Source: Tritrichomonas musculus
Lineage: Eukaryota > Parabasalia > Tritrichomonadida > Tritrichomonadidae
Length of the DNA: 64,000 bases
Assembly (NCBI GenBank): GCA_039105265.1
Contig: JAPFFF010000069.1
Span: 1-64,000 of the forward strand
Direction of reading: 5' to 3'
Shown: positions 20,418 through 31,000 of the stretch, in pieces
How positions within the stretch are numbered: position 1 is the first letter of the stretch
Layout of the letters: every line of letters begins with the position of its first letter
The notes under the pieces: model-generated
Told to the model about the DNA's origin: nothing
The model's database searches: none
What the model saw: only the letters and a program-made list of their open reading frames with translations
Program-made: the position numbers and the translations under genes

Positions 20418-21977
20418 TTAGAATTTCCAGTTTGTTCTTATTGAAAAGTTTGATATCTGATTTAACATAAACGATTTAACATTACATGGAATATCAACAT
20501 CATCATTTATGATTGTTTTCCATTCATTAAGAAATTTGGTGATCTTTTTGAAGTTATTATCAACAATTTTATTATAGATACTTTCATATTTATCAAAATG
20601 TATCTTAAACATAAAAGGTGTAGTTTTCAACAACACAGGATCATCAATTGTGAACAAATGTTTGTTACAGTATATAATATTTCTCACACAAGTATCATTT
20701 GTCCCAATAATTTTCCTAAAAGCAAGAATTTTCAACAATTCAATCAATTCGTTATCATCCAAAGAATTAACCAATTCATGAGAATAAAAATACTTGTTAC
20801 CATCATAAACAGTAACATTTTCTTCGAGTTTAGAACTCTTTAGAACTACTTTATTTTGATCAATTTCAATCAAATTTTTCGAAAGAATATAAACTCCATT
20901 TTCATAACAAACTTTTTTTGAAGAATAAGAATCATTTGAAGACAAAAGTTTCCTCTTAATGACATCTGATAGTAACTGACAATTCATTTCATCTTCTTTA
21001 ATAAAAGGTCCTTTAAGAATAAAATTATAATTCTTTCCATCATCTAATGAACAATAGTAAACTCTAACTTTATGTCTTCCTGTAATCAATTGTGTTTGAA
21101 TTAATTTAATTTCGTCATTAATTTTCTCAATAACTTCTTCCTCTTCTTTTTTTACACTCTTAACTTTTTTCGTTTTCTTTCTTTCAGTTTCTCCTCTCAT
21201 TTCTTTTACAATTTGACCAACCCCTTTATTCGTTTCAATGTACAGTTTCTTACCTTCTCGTTCAATATAACTTTCTTCTTTCCTTGGAAACAAGATCAAA
21301 TTATTTATAAAGAATTCATAATTTTTTCTTTCTTTTGGACAACTTCTGACATGTTTATCATATATATAATCAGGTAACTTTAATGTCATATCAAATTTTT
21401 TATCTTCTTCAAAATTAAATTTTTCAAGTTTATATTTCTCATGAACATAATCAGTAGTCTCCCAAACACATAGCATATATAGAAATGTTAGATGACCACC
21501 AATGTATTTAAATATTTTTTCCAAGTTGATAGTCGGATATCTTTTTTGGAAATATGATATAAACTCAATTTGTTTATTCTTACTAACATAAGCAAAGCAT
21601 TTTCGAAGAAGGGTCATGAGATCATCATGATTATTTCCGAGAATTGGAGCTTCGTCAATTAACTTCATTTCACTCGCAAGTCTTATACCATAACAGCCAT
21701 CGTGACACTTCATGTGATTGCATATGACAGGAATAAATGGCATTAATTGACTAAGATCGGCTTCTGTATTGAAGATATCATTAATCAAATATAAATCTGG
21801 ACAATCTTCAGAACAATTTTGAATTAATCGTTTCTTCAATGCATTTGGAAATTCTCGAAATTCATAACCCATCTCGATTGCCAATTCTACATTTCCTCTT
21901 CTAAGAGATTTTTGTAACGCAGAATAAATTACATCAAAAGTAAATCTTCTACTATATCCTTGCCTCCTTAAAAACAT
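20418..21977 (-). CDS. Conserved 519-aa unit protein (copy 4)
   Basis: The protein is identical to the other full copies, even though the coiled-coil gene of the same unit has diverged. This difference argues for homogenisation of this gene between units, or for mixed unit boundaries during duplication. It is divergent from the truncated fifth coiled-coil gene. Confidence 0.75.
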   Translation of the reverse strand: MFLRRQGYSRRFTFDVIYSALQKSLRRGNVELAIEMGYEFREFPNALKKRLIQNCSEDCPDLYLINDIFNTEADLSQLMPFIPVICNHMKCHDGCYGIRLASEMKLIDEAPILGNNHDDLMTLLRKCFAYVSKNKQIEFISYFQKRYPTINLEKIFKYIGGHLTFLYMLCVWETTDYVHEKYKLEKFNFEEDKKFDMTLKLPDYIYDKHVRSCPKERKNYEFFINNLILFPRKEESYIEREGKKLYIETNKGVGQIVKEMRGETERKKTKKVKSVKKEEEEVIEKINDEIKLIQTQLITGRHKVRVYYCSLDDGKNYNFILKGPFIKEDEMNCQLLSDVIKRKLLSSNDSYSSKKVCYENGVYILSKNLIEIDQNKVVLKSSKLEENVTVYDGNKYFYSHELVNSLDDNELIELLKILAFRKIIGTNDTCVRNIIYCNKHLFTIDDPVLLKTTPFMFKIHFDKYESIYNKIVDNNFKKITKFLNEWKTIINDDVDIPCNVKSFMLNQISNFSIRTNWKF

Positions 21978-22285
21978 TTAAGAACTAATACTTAAACTTC
22001 CTTAAATAAAAATGATCTCATCTGACTATCTCTTTAAGTGAAGTTCCTTTTTTTACATAAAGGAATTCACTTTAAAATTTATACTCAATTTTTTCTGAGA
22101 CTTAATTATTCTCTCAAAAAGTTTTAAAGAAAAGTATACAAAATTTTATGCAAAAGACTATTTTGGATAAGAAATCGTTCATATTATCATCAGCAGGATT
22201 AAAAAAACTTAGTCCAAAATCAAAGTTATGGAGATGACTTTAAATTTATTTTTGGAGAGCATGAGGTCGCAAATGAAAAATCTTT

Positions 22286-23575
22286 TTGCAGAATTTATTT
22301 CTCCATTTGTTTCCCAAATTCATCAATCAGATCCAACAAATTACTTTTGTTCAGTTTTCTAACAAGGCTTCCATCAACAAGGAAGCCCGGGCAGACCACG
22401 CCAACCTTTGCGGCGAAATCGACCATGCAAAGAAGGCCGTTGCTGACTCAGAAGCACGCTGCAATGAATTGAGAAAGACACTCGACAATGCACGAAAGGC
22501 AGCGAAAGCTGACCACGACAAATTAGTCAGTGACATTGAAAGTGCCAAGAACGCAGCCAAAACCGACCACGACAAACTTTCAGGCGACATTGCAAAGCTC
22601 AACAAGTCATTGGCGGACGCACAGGCCAAGAATGCCGAGCTCACTAAGACACTGGCTGCTGAACAGCAAAAGGCACAGCAGGACCACGCTGCTCTTGCAC
22701 AGCAAATCGACCAATTGAAGAGAGATGCAGAAACACAAAAAGCAAACTTCAACACAGAAATGGCACGCGTCAAGAATGCAGCACGATCCGATCACGACAA
22801 CCTTTCAAACGAAATCAATCACCAGAAACAATTGCTGGCTGACTCAGAGTCACACTGCAACGAATTGAGATCATCACTTTCAGAACAACAACAGCGTGCC
22901 AAAGCAGACCACGACAGCCTCAATGCACAAATTGAAAGCGCCAGGAGGGATGCACAGGCAGATCACACCAAACTTTGCTCAGAAATCGACAGAGTCAAGA
23001 ATGATGCACAGAACGAGCGCAACCGCCTCAACAGTGAAATTGACAAACTAAGAAGCGCATTGTCAACATCCGAATCACAGAAGAACGATCTTTCTAACAA
23101 ACTTGCTTCAGCACAGCAACAAGCGCAATCAGAGCACGACAGACTCACCTCTGAAATTGAGAACACAAAGAATGCCGCAGCAGCAGATCACGCCAGCCTT
23201 TCATCAGAAATCCAACACTTGAAGCAATCATTGTCTGAGTCCGAGAAGCACAGCGACGAACTAAGAAACACAGTCCAGGAAACAGAGAGGCGCGCACAAG
23301 CCGACCACGACAAACTTCAAGCAGAAATCGATCGCTTGAGGAAACAATTGGGCGACACAATCCTCAAGGCAAAGAAGGATCACGATGACTTAATGAACTT
23401 GATCGAACGTCCAAAAATTATAAACGAACAGCAAAACAAATATTCAAATTTTGTTTTTTTTAGACAATTTTTATCTCTTATGTTTCAGAATTTTACATAC
23501 ATATTTATTTCATTAATAAATTTCATTGATACTTTTTCAAATTCGATTTTTAAAGAAAAAATAATCATATTATAA
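22286..23575 (+). pseudogene. Truncated coiled-coil gene, unit copy 5, with internal deletion and foreign 3' end
   Basis: It starts like copies 1-3, with the same one-base insertion and TTG-only opening. After about 343 codons the frame jumps from the ADHDKL block of the middle of the gene to the EDHDKLQAEIDRL block near its end. The joint lies in a shared 15-mer, GACCACGACAAACTT, near 23306-23320, removing about 1 kb in frame. The coil then ends at LIERP (about 23410) and the frame continues into unrelated AT-rich DNA until a stop at 23573-23575. Both ends and the middle are damaged, so this is a pseudogene. Confidence 0.8.
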
Positions 23576-24430
23576 TCATTAGATAATTCATCGTTTTTTA
23601 TTATCAAAATCATTGAATTGATATAATATCGAACTAAAATTCGATATTACATCCTTTTGATTCTTTTTGGTGAGAAAGAAAAAAAATATGGAATTTTTTT
23701 GCTTACAACTATGTATTTTTCAGTTTTTGAGATCATTATAAGAATAGGAAACTTCTAGTATAGATTATTACTTTTATGTTATTATTTTAATAATACAGCG
23801 CAATAAAATATATATTTATATAATAAAGATAAATTGATCAATCTTCTAATTTAGGTTATAATTCAATTTAATTTGAGCTATTCAAAGCATATTCATTTGA
23901 CCTATAAAAAGCATTATGCTTGAGTTAAAAGTAAATAGTATAGTAAAATAATAAAATTCTTCTAATATACAATCTAATATAAAAAGGATTTAAGGAAATA
24001 ATCAAAAGCACTCATAAGAATTTTTTATTTTGTATAAACACTTATGAAAATGGTTACTTTTTTTAAATAATTTTTATTTTTCAAAAGAAAGTATTTATCA
24101 TTTATAATTAAATGATGAATAAATTATGAATGTTGAATAGATGCTAAACTAATTATATAAGAAAATATTAAAAATTTTAAAAAGGTAATGAAGTAATTTG
24201 ATTTTAACTTTTTAAATTGGTTGACGAAAAACTTTGGTGATTTGAGACAGATAGATATACAACCTTGTGATTAATATCATATAAATAATGGTTAATATTA
24301 TTATATAATTTAATTTAAATAAAATCTGTTTTATGTTGAAAAAAATTAAATTTTGTATTTTTAAATTTTTTTTTCTAAAAAAAAGCGTTACCACTTTAAA
24401 TACCGTTACCATATTAAAAATACTACTGTA
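23576..24430. other. Gene-free AT-rich spacer
   Basis: No supported gene, RNA or repeat. The few open frames are short and without recognisable content. Confidence 0.6.
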
Positions 24431-25050
24431 CTTTATCATCATATGTCCAATCAGAGCGACATATTTTTAGCTTTTTTTTGGATATTTCTAATAATTTGAG
24501 ACATTTGATCTTTATGCCATAATCTTCTTGGTATATCATTGGATACTTTAGAGCTTCCATTTTGCAAATTAACTTGAGTTGGATTAGCCCCACATGTAAT
24601 TGTTATTGGCTTACCTTCAAAAAATATGGATTTTCCTCAAAAATTTACAGACCTTCTCGTTCAATATAACCTTCTTCTTTCCTTGGAAACAAGGTCAAAT
24701 TATTTATAAAGAATTCATAATTTTTTCTTTCTTTCGGACAACTTCTGACATGTTTATCATATATATATTCAGGTAACTTTAATGTCATATCAAATTTTTT
24801 ATCTTCTTCAAAATTAAATTGTTCGTAATTATATTTCTCATGAACATAATCAGTAGTCTCCCAAACACATAGCATATATAGAAATGTTAGATGACCACCA
24901 ATGTATTTAAATATTTTTTCCAAGATAATAGTTGGATATCTTTTTTGGAAATATGATATAAATTCAATTTGTTTATTCTTACTAACATAAGCAAAGCATT
25001 TTCGAAGAAGGGTCATGAGATCAATTTCCGAGAATTGGAGCTTCGTCAAA
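24431..25050 (-). pseudogene. Diverged and deleted relic of the array unit outside the array
   Basis: 24431-24640 corresponds to the relic region of the array, with IPRRLWHKDQMSQI readable on the minus strand and EGKPITITCGANPTQ fused directly to it by a deletion. 24645-25050 corresponds to about residues 119-242 of the 519-aa protein (LMTLLRKCFAYVSKNKQIEF through KERKNYEFFINNL). These have substitutions absent from the array copies, such as ILEKI for NLEKI and YNYEQF for YKLEKF. Everything between and beyond is missing. This is an older copy than the array units. Confidence 0.75.
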
Positions 25051-25066
25051 ATGAAAATTTCACTCC

Positions 25067-25100
25067 AACTTTTTGAGTGTTTTACTAATCTCAAAAAGTT
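25067..25100. repeat. Perfect 11-bp inverted repeat (AACTTTTTGAG ... CTCAAAAAGTT)
   Basis: Arms 25067-25077 and 25090-25100 with a 12-base loop, just outside the relic above. Related hairpins occur at 42283-42310 and 59243-59269. Confidence 0.6.
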
Positions 25101-25626
25101 ATACCTATCTTTTTAAAAATTTATTATAAAAGTTATATGACTTTTTCTTTATTTAAGCATGTGCATGCGGCTATTTTTTTTTATCATGTGGTTTCTAAAA
25201 TCCGAAAGACAGGATTTTGAATGATTAAAGAGGAGCGGATTTGGAGGTTAGTTGATTTTGGAGTTGCCAATAATTATAATATATCAATTTCGAATCATAT
25301 CTCCAAAATTCGAAAGTTTCCTACGTTCTTTTTTATCAAGAAAATATTTAATATTAGAAAAGAAATCATTATCCATAGTAATCTTCAAATTTTGCAATGA
25401 CCGTTTATTTCAAATGCCTATTTCAAATTTTGAAAATAAAAATAACCACAGAATTAATTGATTTTATATTTAAATATTTTAGTAACCAAAGAGAATCAGC
25501 CTTGGTTTTACTAATTGGCATTGAACTTAACTAAATTATTTATGAATCATTTATAATAAACTTTTTGAATGGGAAAATAATGACCGTAATACAGAAATTT
25601 TGAATAATAAAACAAAGTATTTTATT
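25101..25626. other. Gene-free AT-rich upstream region of the acyltransferase gene
   Basis: No supported gene. A 16-base motif AGTTTCCTACGTTCTT at 25315-25330 recurs at 61062-61077, and inverted at 59892-59906. Confidence 0.5.
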
Positions 25627-26730
25627 ATGTCGAACAGAAATAATTTGGTTGAATTAGAAAGATTTTTAAATAGTTTAATAGTTGTTGGTTACCATATTCA
25701 ATCGGCATTCGTTGGTCAGTATAAGTATTTTTTCAAAAATGGCGCAGCAGCAGTAGAATTTTTTTTTGTCGTTTCAGGTTATTTTTTTGCAAGATCAATC
25801 GAAAAAATAAATGCTAAAGATGAAAAAAATATTGTTAAAGATACATTTGTTTTTTTGAAGAATAAGATCAAAACAATATTACCGGTTCATATCGTTTGTA
25901 CAGTTTTTTTGTTAATATTCGCAATGATAATAGATATTCATTCATTTGGAAAAACGCTCCTTAATGGTTTACCAGGGATTTTTCTTGTTCAAATGGCAAT
26001 TGTATGGGAAGATTCAATGTTAATGAGTTTTAATATTCCAGAATGGTACATTTCAACAATGCTACTTTGTATGTTAGCAATGACTCCAATTTCTTTACTA
26101 CTAAGAAGGAAGATAAATGGAATATTTGTTACATTGATCTTATTTGCATTTGATGTTGTAATTGTCGTTGTTGTTGGAATTTTAACGAATCTTCCGATGC
26201 TGAGAACATTTGTAATGGATGCAAGAGGATGGGTTGAAATGTGCATTGGTATGTTCTCTTATTATTTTTCTTGCTTCATTGCTAAGAAAGAATTTAATAA
26301 CTGGGTTACAATTTTATTAACAGTTTTTGAATTACTTGGATATAATGTACCAATTATACTTGGATTTGTACCAATTCATGTAAGCATGCTACCATTGATA
26401 ATGGGAATTACGGTTTTATTTTCTTTCTTTGCACTTTCTATCACATTTTCAAACAAAGGATTGACTATTAAAAAGGAGAAAATCAACAATAGCTTTGGTT
26501 TTCTTGGAAATATATCTTTGCCGATTTATATATTTCATGCATTTGTTGTGAAAACATTAATAGGTTCTCGAAATATTCCAATTTGGGCAATTTTTTTGAT
26601 TTCTTTCTCTGGAACCATTATACTGTCAATTATTTATAAATTTGCCTATGATGGAATTAAAAAGTTGGTAGAACATAAAATGCCAGAAGAACAAAATGCA
26701 AATTCTGAAATTTATATTAAATTGGTTTAA
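25627..26730 (+). CDS. Acyltransferase-3 family (OafA/YrhL-like) multi-pass membrane protein
   Basis: A 367-codon protein from ATG 25627; the frame is open upstream to a TTG at 25600, but the methionine at 25627 is the sensible start. It begins NLVELERFLNSLIVVGYH, and AAAVEFFFVVSGYFFA follows at about residues 40-55. This matches the N-terminal helix and VexFFvlSGf-type signature of acyltransferase-3 proteins. About ten hydrophobic helices follow, with a late ISLPIYIFHAF segment typical of the last conserved helix. The family acylates sugars or lipids at membranes. The pattern and size (350-400 aa) are bacterial-like, and lateral acquisition is plausible in trichomonads. It stands alone, with AT-rich spacers on both sides. 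Confidence 0.8.
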   Translation: MSNRNNLVELERFLNSLIVVGYHIQSAFVGQYKYFFKNGAAAVEFFFVVSGYFFARSIEKINAKDEKNIVKDTFVFLKNKIKTILPVHIVCTVFLLIFAMIIDIHSFGKTLLNGLPGIFLVQMAIVWEDSMLMSFNIPEWYISTMLLCMLAMTPISLLLRRKINGIFVTLILFAFDVVIVVVVGILTNLPMLRTFVMDARGWVEMCIGMFSYYFSCFIAKKEFNNWVTILLTVFELLGYNVPIILGFVPIHVSMLPLIMGITVLFSFFALSITFSNKGLTIKKEKINNSFGFLGNISLPIYIFHAFVVKTLIGSRNIPIWAIFLISFSGTIILSIIYKFAYDGIKKLVEHKMPEEQNANSEIYIKLV

Positions 26731-27262
26731 ATAAAGTCTTATATTTTTATTTTGATTTTTTAAAATAAATATTTAATGTTTTCATTTAAGGGAGTACGTC
26801 CAATTCAATGAGATTTCTCAAATATTTTTTGGAGTAAAAAAAGTTGAAAAATCAATTATATTTCTGAGGAAATAAAATGCTTATTATTCATAGATTGATG
26901 ATATATTAAAAAAAAATATTTTTATGCATTTTTTTTTTTTTTCATTTTTAATTCAAAATTAAATTTTGTAAAATTTTATTGGTCAAAAAAACAATTATTT
27001 TTTTGATCGTTTAGGACAAATATCATCATTTTTGACCTAAACTTTTTCATAATTTGGAAGTATTGAAAGATGTATTCTATGAGTTTATTCAATATTGACA
27101 AGTTTACAACTTTTTTGGGACGGTTTATATATGCTTTTTCACTCATGATCTATTCATTTGAAAAACTTTGAAAAGTATATAAATTTATTTTATTAATTTT
27201 ACTATATTTACTACTGAGTTCTTGAATAATATCACTGTCAAAATTAATGTTTTTATTTGCTT
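26731..27262. other. Gene-free AT-rich spacer
   Basis: Nothing supported; long A and T runs, for example near 26930-26945. Confidence 0.55.
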
Positions 27263-27772
27263 TTATAGATGATTCATTCGAGCTAAATGAAATGTATCAA
27301 TTCCTTTCAATTCTTCATCGTTAATATTAATAAATGATTCATAAAGTGATTCATCAACACCATCAATAATGAATTCTTTATTGTTTCTTAATTCAATCAA
27401 AATATCTTCAAACGAAGGCCGTTTATTAATATCATCATTCTAACATGATTGAATTAACTTCTGGTACACTTTGGGAATAGAGCTATCTAGTTCAGTAATT
27501 ACATTATTTATTGGACGGCCTTCAAATGGATATTCATTTGACATCATTTCATACAAAAGCATGCCAAAAGAATATACATCTGATTTTGTAGTTGGCTGAT
27601 CACCTTTATATATTTCAGGTGAAATAAAAGGATAAGTTCCGATTATTTTAATGTTAATTAATTGATCATTTTTTGTGTTCAATGAAACTCCAAAATCACA
27701 AATTTTAGGAAGAAGAAATTCATCAATTAAAATATTATCCGGCTTAATATCAAGATGAAGAAATCATTATTG
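27263..27772 (-). pseudogene. Protein kinase pseudogene (catalytic loop to C-lobe only)
   Basis: The minus strand encodes HLDIKPDNILID (catalytic loop), ICDFGVSLNTKN (DFG), GTYPFISPEIYKG (activation segment and APE-like site), SDVYSFGMLLYEMM and NDDINKRPSFEDILIEL, as in the Ser/Thr kinases expanded in trichomonads. A TAG at 27440-27442 interrupts the C-lobe where a leucine codon (TTG) is expected. A one-base loss near 27750-27756 puts the preceding FYNNDF segment in another frame. No N-lobe is found upstream. The remnant ends at a stop at 27263-27265. Confidence 0.85.
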
Positions 27773-28090
27773 TAAAAGAAAAACTTTTCTAAAATTAAAT
27801 TTTTCTTTTGAACAAAAACAAGTGCTGGAACATTTGCATCTTTATTTTCAGTTGGAATTGTTTTGAGTTTGTTATTATTTATGTTGCATGTTGTGATTCT
27901 AAGACCTTTAATATCGACAGTTCACAAAATAAGAATAATTTGCACAACAATTATCCTTAAAATAGATAAAATTCTAATTCAAATAATATTTTTTCTTTCC
28001 ATTTTTAAACCTAAACAATATTTTTGGCTTATCAATGAGTCATAAACTTTATAAAACCTAAAAAACATAAAATAGATTGGATTAAAAGAA
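27773..28090. other. Spacer with a possible membrane-segment remnant
   Basis: On the plus strand about 27820-27930 reads as a hydrophobic stretch (GTFASLFSVGIVLSLLLFML) that could be a relic of a membrane protein, but it has no identifiable start or family. Nothing else is supported. Confidence 0.3.
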
Positions 28091-31000
28091 TCATAATTTT
28101 TCATAAATAACAAAATTATAATTCTTTTTTATTTTTTTGATAAAATTCTGCCTTACTCCTTTAAACAACCCGAAAGTTCTTCTCGAAATACTTGTTCCCA
28201 TGAATTTATTATAAATTTCAATCAAATCATCATTTATATATTTCCCTTTTGGAATAATATTATAATAATCTTGAAAAGTAAGACGTCTATTTTGATTATC
28301 TTTAACAGGCAAATTATCAATGATATGTTGTATTCTATTTAAGTAATTTTCTTTTGATTGATAACCTAAATTTTTCATATAAAAGTATTCACTAAGCTCT
28401 ACTTTCTTAGGTTCTTTTCTAGTTGATTTCATCTCTTGCATCACAACTTCATCTTCTTTATCTGAGTAATTATCATCATTTTCCAATAAGCTTAAAAGAT
28501 TATTTAGTTTTGTATTAGGACTTGGCGTTGACTGATTTTCAGATTGATTTGATTGCATTGATATTGATTGATTATCTGGAGAAATTGATTGTAATAAAGT
28601 TTGTGAATTTTGAGATTGATTTGATGAAATTTTTAGAGGTTGATCATTCGGGAGAGTTGGATACGATGATGTTTGCGAATTGTGCAATTGATTTGATTGC
28701 ATTGATATCGATTGATTATCTGGAGCAACTGATTGCATTGATATCGATTTCTGAAATTGATTTGATGTAATTTTTAAAGGCTGATCATTCGGGAGAGTTG
28801 GATTCGATAGTGTCTGCGAATTATGCAATTGATTTGATTGTATTGTTGTTGGCTGATGATCCGAATGGATTGTTTGCAATGGTGTACTCTGATTATGTGA
28901 TTGGCTTGATGGCATTGATGATCCACTAGTTTGAGAATTTGGCTTTGAATCAATAATGATTATATCATCAGTGGAATCTGATGAAGAAAAATCTGAATAA
29001 GAAGAACTTATTATAATGATATTTTCATCTTGTTGATTCGTGCTATATAGCTGTGAGTTTGGTTTTTCATTTTCAGCAAACCCTATAATAGGACTTTTTT
29101 CATCAATTGTATCGTTTAGTGCTATTTGGAAAGGTTTTTTAACATTACTTTTCAAAAGATTATTATCAATATTTTCTGAAAGCTCAAAATCATTATTCTT
29201 GGCTGGAGCATTTTCATTATTTTCAGACTGATAATTTTCATTATTTTCTGATTGAGTATTTTCATTATTTTCTGATTGAGTATTTTCATTATTTTCAGAC
29301 TGATAATTTTCATTATTTTCTGATTGAGTATTTTCATTATTTTCTGATTGAGTATTTTCATTATTTTCAGACTGATAATTTTCATTATTTTCTGATTGAG
29401 TATTTTCATTATTTTCTGATTGAGTATTTTCATTATTTTCTGATTGAGTATTTTCATTATTTTCTGATTGAGCATTTTCATTATTTTCTGATTGAGTATT
29501 TTCATTATTTTCTGATTGAGCATTTTCATTATTTTCAGACTGATAATTTTCATTATTTTCAGATTGAGTATTTTCATTTATTTTTAAATTAATATTTTCA
29601 TCTATTTCTAGAGTTGGAAATATAGGAATTTCACTATTTTGTGTTTCTGTTTGATCATTATTTGACAATTCTTTTGATGAAATTTCTTCTTCTTCTGTTT
29701 CTTGCTGAATCATCATATCCATTTTTTCTTTGGCTTCGCTAATTCCGTTTTTAAATGCCATTTTATAATACTTCAATGCAATTTCAGAATTTTTTTGAAC
29801 ACCAACTCCACTCAAACATCCATCAGCGTATTCTAGCATGGCATATCCATGTCCAAGGTCAGCAGCAATTTTAAAATTGTCCATGGCTAATTCACTATTC
29901 TGCCTTATGTAATTACCAAGTTGGAGCAAAACGCCATAACTATAATAAGCCTCTGGATAATCCTGATCAATTGCCATTTTAATATAACTTAGACCTTCAT
30001 TTATATTCTCTGGAATTGGATTATTTTCAATTAATGAATATCCATAGTTAACTTGTGCGTATGCATAGCCAAGATCTGCAGACTTTTTTAAATACTCTAA
30101 AGCTTTTTTAATATTGACTTTTACTCCATCTCCATTTTGTAAAGCAATTCCATAATTAGCCATTCCATGAATATTTCCTTTTAAAGCGGATAACTTCAAA
30201 TATTCTGCACCTTTCTTTTTGTTCTTTTTGCCAGATCTTTCTTGTAATAAAACACCATAATTTGACTGTGCTTCTGAATTATTTAACAAAGCTGCTTTTT
30301 CATAATAGATCAATGCTTTTTTTGCATTTTTCGTAAAAAACTTTCCTTTTTCATACATTCCTCCTAGTTTATTCAAAGCAAAAGGATCATTTAAATTAGC
30401 TAAAGTTTCAACATAATTTGTTTTTACAAATACACTATAAACATCTTTGATAATATAAGAATCAATTATTAAACTTCCTGTTTCAAATTTTTCTAAAATT
30501 GATTTAAAAAACGGTCGTAATTCAACTTTTGGATTCAAACAATCTATTATTAATTGTGAAATGAAAGGAGGAAAATTGGACAATTTTGATTGATCAAAAT
30601 TTGTAATAAAATCATGAAAATTAGCATTGTTATTAGGATCCAAAAAAGGAAGACATAGTTGACATATTAAAACACCATATGAATAAACATCATTTAAAAG
30701 AAGAGGAGGATAACCAAGACTCGGATCTCTGTAAATTTTATTTGCCATATCTTCTTGATCTATAAAAAGTTTTTTTATTGGATACAGTCCGAAATCACAC
30801 ACATAGCATTGCTTAGCAACGTCAACAACAATGTTTGATGGACACAAATTCCCATGACAAATAAGACGTTTGTGAAGATAGTACATTCCATGCGCTACAC
30901 CAAATAAACATCGCATCATATCTTGAATTGTCCATTTCTGTGAAAAATCTGGACTATTTAATAGTTCTTCGAGTGTTGTTTGGGAAATAAATTTAGTTGA

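Larger units (their letters stand above)
1..23410. repeat. Tandem array of a 5382-bp two-gene unit (four full copies plus a truncated fifth)
   Basis: Position 1 has the same phase as 5383, 10765, 16147 and 21544, so the window starts inside an array that may extend to the left. Equivalent landmarks of the first three units are exactly 5382 bp apart (coiled-coil ORFs at 743, 6125, 11507; minus-strand genes ending at 5816, 11198, 16580), and their predicted proteins are identical. The fourth unit is 5397 bp and differs by substitutions, a 16-bp segment near 19994-20009 absent from the others, and several one-base indels. The fifth breaks off at about 23410 inside the coiled-coil gene. Such identity means very recent amplification, ongoing homogenisation, or an assembly effect. 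Confidence 0.95.

Noticed and set aside
25216-25330. Kinase-like DFG segment (RLVDFGVANNYN)
   Set aside because: No catalytic loop before it and no activation segment after it; taken as coincidence in AT-rich DNA.
29152-29577. 141-codon ORF of KIMKILNQ-type repeats
   Set aside because: It is the same 24-bp minisatellite read in another frame of the Sel1 gene.
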